From Lachnospiraceae bacterium (GTDB taxonomy: Bacteria > Bacillota > Clostridia > Lachnospirales > Lachnospiraceae), in the NCBI GenBank assembly GCA_900764225.1, contig CAAFNG010000245.1:1-11458 (forward strand): a stretch of DNA of 11,458 bases. The letters are read 5' to 3'. The notes beneath the pieces were generated by a model that saw only the letters and a program-made list of their open reading frames with translations, was not told the origin of the DNA and searched no databases. Numbering within the stretch: the stretch's first letter is position 1; each line of letters begins with the position of its first letter. Position numbers and translations under genes: made by a program. This document shows, piece after piece, positions 1 to 5,347 of the stretch.

Positions 1-38
1 CTACGTCTCGTGGGCTCGGAGATGTGTATAAGAGACAG
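1..38 (+). other. Sequencing adapter (Nextera/Tn5 read-2 end), not genomic
   Basis: Bases 5-38 match the Nextera transposase read-2 adapter as I know it. It ends in the 19-base Tn5 mosaic end AGATGTGTATAAGAGACAG at 20-38. Bases 1-4 precede the adapter and could be the tail of a sample index. The same adapter appears reverse-complemented at the other end of the window. Genomic sequence therefore begins at about base 39. Confidence 0.97.
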
Positions 39-163
39 CTTTATAAACAATGATGAATGAATTATACATCTTCTTTGCATATTATGCAATAGCCATTTTC
101 TTTGATTTTTCACGGTCTTTTCTGTTTTTCTTATATTTCCTTATAATATTCACCATGTTTCAT

Positions 164-177
164 TGCATTTTTATGCA
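164..177. promoter_or_regulatory. ArgR/AhrC-box-like operator, distal
   Basis: TGCATTTTTATGCA has perfect inverted arms (TTGCAT / ATGCAA over 163-178) and the 14-base geometry of arginine repressor boxes (TGNAT, four A/T bases, ATNCA). It lies 187 bases before argG, and a second box of the same geometry lies at 281-294. ArgR/AhrC binding is inferred from this pattern and from the downstream arginine biosynthesis gene. AT-rich sequence gives chance hits, so this box alone is moderate evidence. Confidence 0.4.
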
Positions 178-207
178 AATTTTTTTTTATATTTTTCAAA
201 TTATCTA

Positions 208-236
208 TTGCATATTTATAAAATCTGGTGTATATT
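208..236 (+). promoter_or_regulatory. Candidate argG promoter
   Basis: The -35 candidate TTGCAT (208-213) and the -10 candidate TATATT (231-236) are 17 bases apart, with TG just before the -10. The -35 is only a half match. A partial ArgR-type box (209-222, one mismatch) overlaps it. Alternative -10 hexamers lie closer to the gene (TATAAA 307-312, TATACT 317-322) but lack a well-spaced -35. If this promoter is used, the leader is about 120 bases. Confidence 0.35.
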
Positions 237-278
237 AAGCCATGTCGACAGGACAGTAAAAAATTTTGTTCTGCTTTG

Positions 279-296
279 CATGAATATTTATTCACT
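279..296. promoter_or_regulatory. ArgR/AhrC-box-like operator, proximal
   Basis: TGAATATTTATTCA (281-294), preceded by CA, matches the classical arginine box: arms TGAATA / TATTCA with a two-base centre. It sits 71 bases before argG, a normal place for arginine repressor control. It agrees well with the Bacillus AhrC and E. coli ArgR consensus from memory. The arginine repressor itself is not in the window, so binding is inferred. Confidence 0.6.
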
Positions 297-364
297 CTGG
301 TAAAGTTATAAAACAGTATACTTTTCACGGAAAATTTTTTAAAAATCCCAGGAGGACATATATT

Positions 365-1597
365 ATGAAAGAAAAAGTTGTTTTAGCGTATTCCGGCGGT
401 CTTGATACCACAGCCCTTATCCCGTGGCTGAAAGAGACATTTGACTATGACGTTGTCTGCTGCTGTGTAAACTGCGGACAGGGAAACGAGCTGGACGGCC
501 TTGAAGAAAGAGCAAAAATGTCCGGTGCTTCCAAATTATACATCGAAGATATCGTTGATGAATTCTGTGACGATTTCATCATGCCATGTGTAGAGGCTGG
601 CGCTGTTTATGAGCATTCTTATCTTCTCGGAACCTCCATGGCACGTCCGGTTATCGCCAAGAAACTGGTTGAGATCGCACGTAAAGAAGGCGCTGTTGCT
701 ATCTGCCACGGTGCTACAGGTAAAGGAAATGACCAGATCCGTTTCGAGCTTGGTATCAAAGCTCTTGCTCCGGACATCAAGATCATTGCTCCATGGCGTA
801 TGACAGATCTCTGGACCATGCAGTCCCGTGAGGATGAGATCGAGTTCTGTAAAGCACACGGAATCACTCTTCCGTTCGATGCAAGCCACAGCTACAGCCG
901 TGACAGAAACCTCTGGCACATCAGCCATGAGGGACTTGAGCTTGAGGATCCGTCCCAGGCTCCGAACTACGATGACATGCTCGTATTAAGCGTAACTCCT
1001 GAGAAAGCACCGGATAAAGAGACTGAGATCACCATGACATTCGAGCAGGGTGTTCCGAAAACTCTCAACGGAAAAGCTATGAAAGTTTCCGAGATCATCA
1101 CAGAGCTCAACAAGCTTGGAGGCGAGAACGGAATCGGTATCGTTGATATCGTTGAGAACCGTGTTGTTGGTATGAAATCCCGTGGTGTTTATGAGACTCC
1201 TGGCGGAACGATCCTCATGGCAGCCCATGACCAGCTTGAGGAGCTGATCCTTGACCGTGAGACTATGGAAGCTAAGAAGAAACTTGGCAGCCAGTTTGCA
1301 CAGGTTGTTTACGAAGGAAAATGGTACACACCACTTCGTGAGGCAATCCAGGCATTCGTTGAGTCCACTCAGAAATACGTTACCGGTGAAGTTAAACTGA
1401 AACTTTACAAAGGAAACATTATCAAGAACGGTACAACTTCTCCATACAGCCTTTACAATGAATCTCTCGCTTCCTTCACAACAGGTGATATGTATGACCA
1501 CCACGATGCTGACGGATTCATCACTCTGTTCGGTCTGCCGCTGAAGGTTCGTGCTATGAAGCTTGCTGAAGTTAAGAACAATCAGAATCAGAACTAA
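365..1597 (+). CDS. argG: Argininosuccinate synthase
   Basis: This enzyme makes argininosuccinate from citrulline and aspartate with ATP (products AMP and PPi), the penultimate step of arginine biosynthesis, in the cytoplasm. The 410-residue length is normal for the family. The ATP pyrophosphatase P-loop SGGLDTT is at residues 10-16. The substrate-binding stretch HGATGKGNDQIRFE is at 115-128. The family block beginning DASHSYSRDRNLWHIS is near 172-187. AGGAGG nine bases before ATG fixes the start. The gene is followed after 34 bases by a strong terminator, and argH is not adjacent, so it is probably transcribed alone. ArgR-like boxes upstream suggest repression by arginine. No frameshift or missing motif was seen. 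Confidence 0.97.
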   Translation: MKEKVVLAYSGGLDTTALIPWLKETFDYDVVCCCVNCGQGNELDGLEERAKMSGASKLYIEDIVDEFCDDFIMPCVEAGAVYEHSYLLGTSMARPVIAKKLVEIARKEGAVAICHGATGKGNDQIRFELGIKALAPDIKIIAPWRMTDLWTMQSREDEIEFCKAHGITLPFDASHSYSRDRNLWHISHEGLELEDPSQAPNYDDMLVLSVTPEKAPDKETEITMTFEQGVPKTLNGKAMKVSEIITELNKLGGENGIGIVDIVENRVVGMKSRGVYETPGGTILMAAHDQLEELILDRETMEAKKKLGSQFAQVVYEGKWYTPLREAIQAFVESTQKYVTGEVKLKLYKGNIIKNGTTSPYSLYNESLASFTTGDMYDHHDADGFITLFGLPLKVRAMKLAEVKNNQNQN

Positions 1598-1631
1598 ATA
1601 TCTGCCTGAATTTTTCTGACAGATAATACAG

Positions 1632-1664
1632 CCCCGGGAAGCCTACCTGGTTCCCGGGGTGTTT
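1632..1664 (+). terminator. Intrinsic terminator after argG
   Basis: A nine-base GC-rich stem, CCCCGGGAA (1632-1640) with TTCCCGGGG (1651-1659), has a ten-base loop and is followed by TGTTTTCTGTT. It begins 34 bases after the argG stop codon and separates argG from the transporter gene. Confidence 0.85.
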
Positions 1665-1675
1665 TCTGTTACTGG

Positions 1676-1759
1676 CTACATATAGTCGATCGGATATTCG
1701 CCTTCTCTTTCGCTGCATAACTCCCGTGTCTGATCCGCAATCTTCTGAACATCTATCAT
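1676..1759 (-). other. Possible micro-ORF or gene remnant, 27 codons
   Basis: On the - strand an ATG (1757-1759) opens 27 codons, ending in a stop at 1676-1678. The product is charged and protein-like: it starts MIDVQKIADQ and ends EYPIDYM. The frame stays open for six codons upstream of the ATG to a stop at 1778-1780. I see no ribosome binding site, and I do not recognise the peptide. It fills most of the spacer between the argG terminator and the transporter. It could be the degraded tail of a lost gene, a tiny gene, or chance. Confidence 0.15.
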
Positions 1760-1787
1760 ATCTACCCGGAAAGGAATTCAACCTCTT

Positions 1788-2717
1788 ATGAACACACAAA
1801 AAATGCCTCTGAAAAATTCTCTCTGCCTGCTTCTGGCCGCTACCATCTGGGGAATTGCCTTTGTTGCCCAGAGCGTTGGCATGGAATACGTAGGCCCGTT
1901 TACCTTTAACGGTGTCCGGTCTCTGATCGGCTCCGTCATCCTTGTGCCTGTGATCCTTCTTCTGAACCGCCCGAAAAACGCTGACAGTCGAACTTCTTCC
2001 GGTTCTGCAGCATCTCAGGGCACCGCACCATCCCCGCACAAAAGCCGCGACCTCTGGCTCGGCGGTATCTCATGCGGAATCGCACTCTTTGCAGCCAGCA
2101 ATTTTCAGCAGTTCGGCATCAAATATACTACCGTAGGAAAAGCCGGCTTCATCACTGCCTGCTATATTGTCATTGTCCCGATTATCGGACTTTTCCTGAA
2201 AAAGAAATGCAGTCCCTTTATCTGGGCTGCCGTTGCCATGGCACTGATCGGACTTTATCTTCTTTGCATCACCGACGGCTTTTCTGTAGGAAAAGGTGAT
2301 CTCCTGGTACTGGTCTGTGCATTTCTTTTTTCCCTGCACATTCTGATCATTGACTATTTTTCACCGAAAGCTGACGGAGTAAAAATGTCCTGCATCCAGT
2401 TTTTTGTGTGTGGGATCCTTTCCATGATACCGGCACTTATCATGGAACACCCACAGATTTCCTCCATCCTCACCGCATGGCTCCCGATTCTCTATGCAGG
2501 TATCATGTCCTGTGGTGTTGCCTACACTTTGCAGATCGTGGGTCAGAAAAATGTAAACCCGACGGTTGCTTCTCTCATTCTTTCCCTGGAGTCCTGCATC
2601 TCCGTGCTTGCAGGCTGGGTGATCCTGGGACAGAAGCTTTCCGCAAAAGAGCTCCTGGGCTGTGTGATCATGTTCGCGGCGATCATCCTGGCACAGCTTC
2701 CGGAAAAGCAGAAATAA
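1788..2717 (+). CDS. DMT-family (EamA) membrane transporter
   Basis: This is a 309-residue polytopic inner-membrane protein of the drug/metabolite transporter superfamily. About ten hydrophobic segments are visible (near 11-30, 42-60, 88-105, 119-137, 143-162, 170-190, 201-219, 229-250, 258-281 and 287-305), arranged as two EamA repeats (about 13-160 and 172-304). The WGIAFVAQS stretch at 21-29 is typical of the first repeat. A long Ser/Pro/Ala-rich loop (61-87) joins segments 2 and 3. The substrate cannot be told from sequence; amino acid or metabolite efflux is the usual guess. ATG 1788 follows GGAAAGGA; the next ATG (1803) is too far from it. The gene lies between two terminators, so it is probably monocistronic. 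No convincing promoter was found in 1665-1787. Confidence 0.9.
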   Translation: MNTQKMPLKNSLCLLLAATIWGIAFVAQSVGMEYVGPFTFNGVRSLIGSVILVPVILLLNRPKNADSRTSSGSAASQGTAPSPHKSRDLWLGGISCGIALFAASNFQQFGIKYTTVGKAGFITACYIVIVPIIGLFLKKKCSPFIWAAVAMALIGLYLLCITDGFSVGKGDLLVLVCAFLFSLHILIIDYFSPKADGVKMSCIQFFVCGILSMIPALIMEHPQISSILTAWLPILYAGIMSCGVAYTLQIVGQKNVNPTVASLILSLESCISVLAGWVILGQKLSAKELLGCVIMFAAIILAQLPEKQK

Positions 2718-2738
2718 AACATATTCCCTTATATAAGT

Positions 2739-2785
2739 AAAAAACGTATCGAACGCTGATCTCTCAGCTGTCCGATACGTTTTTT
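2739..2785 (+). terminator. Bidirectional intrinsic terminator between convergent genes
   Basis: A perfect 13-base outer stem, AAAAAACGTATCG (2739-2751) with CGATACGTTTTTT (2773-2785), encloses an inner stem GCTGA/TCAGC (2755-2759 and 2764-2768) with loop TCTC. A runs on the left and T runs on the right let it work on both strands. It ends the transporter gene and also catches transcripts of the convergent repressor gene (stop at 2880). Confidence 0.9.
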
Positions 2786-2846
2786 ATAAATCTTAAGAAC
2801 CGAGCTTCAGGGCACTCCGCTTTCTGTCCCGCTGCCACTTTATCCG

Positions 2847-2872
2847 ATGACCGATTCCTACCTGCCGGTCAT
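2847..2872. repeat. Small inverted repeat after the repressor gene
   Basis: ATGACCG (2847-2853) and CGGTCAT (2866-2872) can pair around a 12-base loop, eight bases beyond the repressor stop codon. On the + strand TTTTCTGTTT follows; on the - strand there is no U run. It could be a weak + strand terminator or a 3'-end stabilising hairpin. Role unknown. Confidence 0.35.
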
Positions 2873-2879
2873 TTTCTGT

Positions 2880-3269
2880 TTATTCCTCTGCTGCTTCTTT
2901 GCTGATAAATTTGTTATAATGTGCCTTGATTTTCTCAAAGCTCTCCTGACTGATATCATGCTCCATCTTGCAGGCATCCTCAAGCGCGATATCTGCCGGA
3001 ACTCCAAGCCCCTCCAGCATCTTCGCCAGAACGGTATGGCGCTCATAAATACGATGTGCGATCTCCGCACCCTTCTCCAGAAGTGTCACGGTACCATAGC
3101 GGTCCATAGCAATGTAACCATCTTCACGAAGAAGCTTCATTGCATGACTGACACTTGGCTTGGAAACACCAAGTCTGGTTGCGATATCGATAGAACGGAC
3201 ACCGCCGCCCTTCTTGGATAAAACCAGGATCGACTCCAGATAATCCTCCGCTGACTGTCTGATTTCCAT
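2880..3269 (-). CDS. DtxR/MntR-family metal-dependent transcriptional repressor
   Basis: This 129-residue protein has an N-terminal winged helix (about 4-65, with SIDIATRLGVSKPSVSHAMK as the helix-turn-helix region) and a helical metal-binding/dimerisation part (about 66-125). It has no C-terminal SH3-like/FeoA domain, which is the compact MntR-type layout. Likely metal ligands are D9, E12, H78, C100, E103 and H104. Position 100 is Cys as in DtxR/IdeR, where MntR has Glu, while D9 and E12 are MntR-like, so Mn or Fe specificity is unclear. The frame stays open upstream to 3383, but I chose ATG 3269 because GGGAGG (3284-3279) lies nine bases before it and homology starts there. It is divergent from the ABC exporter genes, with dyads over both promoters, suggesting self-regulation and control of the exporter. 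Confidence 0.88.
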   Translation of the reverse strand: MEIRQSAEDYLESILVLSKKGGGVRSIDIATRLGVSKPSVSHAMKLLREDGYIAMDRYGTVTLLEKGAEIAHRIYERHTVLAKMLEGLGVPADIALEDACKMEHDISQESFEKIKAHYNKFISKEAAEE

Positions 3270-3318
3270 ATAAAAAGACCTCCCTATGTAAAAACTAATC
3301 TCTATATTGATCCTATAA

Positions 3319-3401
3319 CAGTTACAAAAATCTCCCTTTGAATATATATTCTGTAACTGCTGTAAAAGGGATCTGATGCTCACTCTTTCCCCATTTTACA
3401 G
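3319..3401 (-). promoter_or_regulatory. Structured leader of the repressor mRNA
   Basis: The presumed transcript (start near 3411) has a leader of about 140 bases with nested inverted repeats. A 5' hairpin pairs CTGTAAAA (3401-3394) with TTTTACAG (3367-3360), extended by GGGA/TCCC. A second hairpin pairs CAGTTACA (3359-3352) with TGTAACTG (3326-3319) and encloses the perfect palindrome GAATATATATTC (3340-3351). CCCTTT (3370-3365) can also pair with AAAGGG (3339-3334), which competes with the first hairpin or forms a pseudoknot with the second. I could not match it to a known riboswitch, including the Mn-sensing yybP-ykoY type. The repeats could equally be DNA operators. Confidence 0.45.
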
Positions 3402-3430
3402 GCGAATATTAACTTTTAATATACCGCCTG
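3399..3430. promoter_or_regulatory. Dyad over the repressor promoter, candidate operator
   Basis: Arms CAGGCG (3399-3404) and CGCCTG (3425-3430) flank a tighter dyad, ATATTAA (3406-3412) and TTAATAT (3416-3422). The 32-base element is symmetric apart from one extra base on the right. It covers the -10 and predicted start of the repressor promoter, a position suited to autorepression. It does not match the corynebacterial DtxR box well. Assignment to the adjacent repressor is inference. Confidence 0.45.
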
Positions 3431-3446
3431 AACGAAATTATGTCAA
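3418..3446 (-). promoter_or_regulatory. Promoter of the repressor gene
   Basis: On the - strand TTGACA (3446-3441) is followed by exactly 17 bases and TATATT (3423-3418), a near-consensus sigma-A promoter. The predicted start is near 3411, about 140 bases before the start codon. Its -35 is back to back with that of the divergent exporter promoter. Confidence 0.8.
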
Positions 3447-3466
3447 GCTTTTCACATATATTTGTC

Positions 3467-3495
3467 TTGACATTAAAAATATTTTCCACGATAAT
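3467..3495 (+). promoter_or_regulatory. Promoter of the ABC exporter operon
   Basis: TTGACA (3467-3472), 17 bases, then GATAAT (3490-3495): eleven of twelve hexamer positions match the sigma-A consensus. The predicted start is near 3502, leaving a leader of about 94 bases before the first gene. Confidence 0.82.
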
Positions 3496-3510
3496 AGTAA
3501 CTAACTAATA
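3492..3510. promoter_or_regulatory. 19-base dyad over the exporter promoter, candidate operator
   Basis: TAATAGTAACTAACTAATA is an imperfect 19-base palindrome (seven of nine pairs symmetric). It overlaps the -10 and covers the predicted start. Nineteen bases is the usual length of DtxR-family sites. Its left half (ATAGTAACT, 3494-3502) matches eight of nine bases of ATATTAACT at 3406-3414 in the dyad over the divergent promoter, hinting that one regulator binds both. Confidence 0.4.
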
Positions 3511-3521
3511 CATCTTGTTCG

Positions 3522-3568
3522 CAGCAGTCCCGGACCTTCCTCAACGGAATCCGCGGATTGCTGTTTTT
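3522..3568 (+). terminator. Leader terminator (attenuator candidate) before the ABC exporter genes
   Basis: CAGCAGTCC (3522-3530) pairs with GGATTGCTG (3555-3563), and CGGA (3531-3534) pairs with TCCG (3550-3553). This makes a 13-pair stem with one bulged base and a 15-base loop, followed directly by five T residues (3564-3568). It lies between the predicted start (about 3502) and the first gene (3596), so it could stop transcription early. A weak competing hairpin, CTGTT/AACAG (3561-3565 and 3572-3576), overlaps its 3' arm. No leader peptide with a good start is visible. Confidence 0.55.
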
Positions 3569-3595
3569 CCGAACAGTAAAGAAAGGAGATTTTTT

Positions 3596-5347
3596 ATGCT
3601 GAAAACCCTTCTGGCCCAGGTCAGGGAGTTTAAAAAGGCCTCTTTTCTGACGCCTTTTTTTATGATTCTCGAAGTTCTCTTCGAAACTCTGATTCCCCTG
3701 GCTATGGCTTCCATTATTGATAAAGGCGTGGAAGCCGGAAATATCGGCCATATCTACAGGATAGGTGCAGTCATGACAATTCTCGCTCTGTGCGGTCTCT
3801 GGGCCGGCGTCATGGGCGGAAAATACGGAGCCCGGGCTTCTACTGGATTTGCCAGGAACCTCCGAAAAGCCATGTACACCAACATCCAGACCTTTTCATT
3901 TTCCAATATCGACAAGTACAGCACCGCTGGTCTGATCACCCGTCTTACCACAGATGTGACCAACCTGCAGAACGCCTACCAGATGATCCTTCGTATGTGT
4001 ACCCGTGCACCGGCCAGCCTCATCTGCGCCATGGTCATGGCATTTCTTATCAACGCAAAGCTTGCAAGCATCTATCTTGTAGCAGTTATTTTCCTTGGAG
4101 GCTGTCTGATCTTTATTATGCGAAAAGCAACCGTTTATTTCCAGGCTGTTTTCCGCAAATACGATGATCTGAACGCCAGCGTCCAGGAAAATATCGGTGC
4201 TGTCCGTGTCGTCAAGGCTTACGTCCGTGAAGACTATGAGATCAGCAAATTCCAGAAAGCCTGCAACAAAGTATACGAAATGTTCTTAAAAGCAGAGAAG
4301 ATCGTTGTCATGAACATGCCTCTGATGCAGTTCACTGTTTACGCCTGCATCCTTGGTATCAGCTGGCTGGGTGCCAAAATGATCGTAGGAAGCTCTCTTA
4401 CCACCGGTGAACTTATGAGTCTTCTCACTTACTGTATGAACATTCTTATGAGCCTTATGATGCTCTCCATGGTCTTTGTTATGGTAACCATGAGTATTGC
4501 CAGTGCAGAGCGTGTCATTGAAGTCATCAATGACACTGCTGATATCACAGATCCGGAAGATCCTGTAACCGAAGTTCCTGACGGAAGTATTGTTTTTGAC
4601 CATGTAAACTTCCGCTACAAAAAAGAAAGCGAAGAACCTGTTCTTAAGGATATCAACATTTCCATCCGTTCCGGCGAGACCATCGGAATCATCGGAGGTA
4701 CCGGAAGTGCCAAGTCCAGTCTGGTCAACCTGATCAGCCGTCTTTATGATGTAACCGATGGTTCTGTTTCCGTTGGTGGCATCGATGTGCGGAAATATCA
4801 TCTTGAGACACTTCGTAATCAGGTTTCCGTTGTTCTTCAGAAAAACGTGCTCTTCTCCGGAACCATTCTTGAAAATCTTCGCTGGGGCGATAAAAACGCC
4901 ACGGAAGAGGAATGTAAACGTGCCTGTCAGCTTGCCTGCGCCGATGATTTCATCGAAAAAATGCCGGACAAGTACAACACCTTCATTGAACAGGGCGGTT
5001 CCAACGTTTCCGGCGGACAGAAACAGCGTCTCTGTATTGCCCGTGCCCTTCTGAAAAAGCCCAAGATCCTGATCCTGGATGATTCCACCAGTGCTGTAGA
5101 TACCGCTACAGACGCAAGAATCCGCCGCGCTTTTGCCGAAGAAATCCCGGATACTACCAAGCTGATCATCGCACAGCGTATTTCCAGCATCCAGAATGCT
5201 GACCGCATTATTGTTATGGATAACGGTGAGATCAACGGCTTTGGAACTCATGAAGAGCTGCTTAAAACAAACGCTATTTATCAGGATGTATTCAACTCAC
5301 AAACCGGTGGTTCCGGTGATTTCGACGAAGGAGGTGAGCCGGCTTGA
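3596..5347 (+). CDS. ABC exporter half-transporter with degenerate ATPase site (BmrC/TM287-like)
   Basis: This 583-residue protein is one half of a heterodimeric type IV ABC exporter in the cell membrane, pumping out drugs or other compounds. The transmembrane domain spans about 1-305 (six helices, near 18-42, 56-75, 132-154, 156-176, 240-262 and 276-300) and the ATPase domain about 330-565. Walker A is GGTGSAKS (367-374) with Ala before the Lys. The Q-loop Gln is 415, the signature VSGGQ is 471-475 (intact), and Walker B is ILILD (491-495). The catalytic Glu is replaced by Asp496 and the H-loop His by Gln527. These changes mark the non-hydrolysing partner. ATG 3596 follows AAAGGAGAT; an in-frame TTG at 3515 lacks a binding site and would run through the leader hairpin. 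Its stop overlaps the next gene. Confidence 0.93.
   Translation: MLKTLLAQVREFKKASFLTPFFMILEVLFETLIPLAMASIIDKGVEAGNIGHIYRIGAVMTILALCGLWAGVMGGKYGARASTGFARNLRKAMYTNIQTFSFSNIDKYSTAGLITRLTTDVTNLQNAYQMILRMCTRAPASLICAMVMAFLINAKLASIYLVAVIFLGGCLIFIMRKATVYFQAVFRKYDDLNASVQENIGAVRVVKAYVREDYEISKFQKACNKVYEMFLKAEKIVVMNMPLMQFTVYACILGISWLGAKMIVGSSLTTGELMSLLTYCMNILMSLMMLSMVFVMVTMSIASAERVIEVINDTADITDPEDPVTEVPDGSIVFDHVNFRYKKESEEPVLKDINISIRSGETIGIIGGTGSAKSSLVNLISRLYDVTDGSVSVGGIDVRKYHLETLRNQVSVVLQKNVLFSGTILENLRWGDKNATEEECKRACQLACADDFIEKMPDKYNTFIEQGGSNVSGGQKQRLCIARALLKKPKILILDDSTSAVDTATDARIRRAFAEEIPDTTKLIIAQRISSIQNADRIIVMDNGEINGFGTHEELLKTNAIYQDVFNSQTGGSGDFDEGGEPA
5328..5337 (+). promoter_or_regulatory. Ribosome binding site that fixes a TTG start
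   Basis: AAGGAGGTGA is fully complementary to the end of 16S rRNA and lies six bases before TTG at 5344. The next in-frame ATG (5359) is 21 bases away. This supports the unusual TTG start of the second exporter gene. The site lies inside the end of the first gene. Confidence 0.9.

Larger units (their letters stand above)
39..364 (+). promoter_or_regulatory. AT-rich region upstream of argG; no gene seen
   Basis: This stretch of over 300 bases holds no convincing gene. The short open frames in it (for example 50-238 + and 131-328 -) are low-complexity Phe/Ile/Tyr-rich runs without ribosome binding sites. What it does hold is a set of short dyads with the TGNAT-N4-ATNCA layout of ArgR boxes, a weak promoter candidate, and a good ribosome binding site (AGGAGG, 350-355) nine bases before the argG start codon. 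Confidence 0.7.

Noticed and set aside
50..328. Small open frames upstream of argG
   Set aside because: They are low-complexity Phe/Ile/Tyr or Lys-rich runs in AT-rich DNA without ribosome binding sites.
986..1504. Minus-strand open frame (172 codons) inside argG
   Set aside because: It lies opposite a fully conserved enzyme gene; the composition is what antisense of a codon-biased gene gives.
3270..3383. Extended N-terminus for the metal repressor from GTG 3383
   Set aside because: The extra 38 residues do not belong to the family, and a good ribosome binding site precedes the ATG at 3269.
3270..3411. A yybP-ykoY (Mn) riboswitch in the repressor leader
   Set aside because: I looked for its conserved loops and did not find them; only generic nested repeats are present.
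3440..3473. Inverted repeat ATGTCAAG / CTTGACAT as a separate operator
   Set aside because: It is explained by the two divergent -35 hexamers, so no extra binding site is needed.
3515..3595. Upstream TTG start for the first ABC gene
   Set aside because: It has no ribosome binding site and runs through the leader hairpin; ATG 3596 has a strong site.
4286..5251. Minus-strand open frame (321 codons) inside the first ABC gene
   Set aside because: It is fully opposite conserved ABC motifs and has no ribosome binding site or family resemblance.
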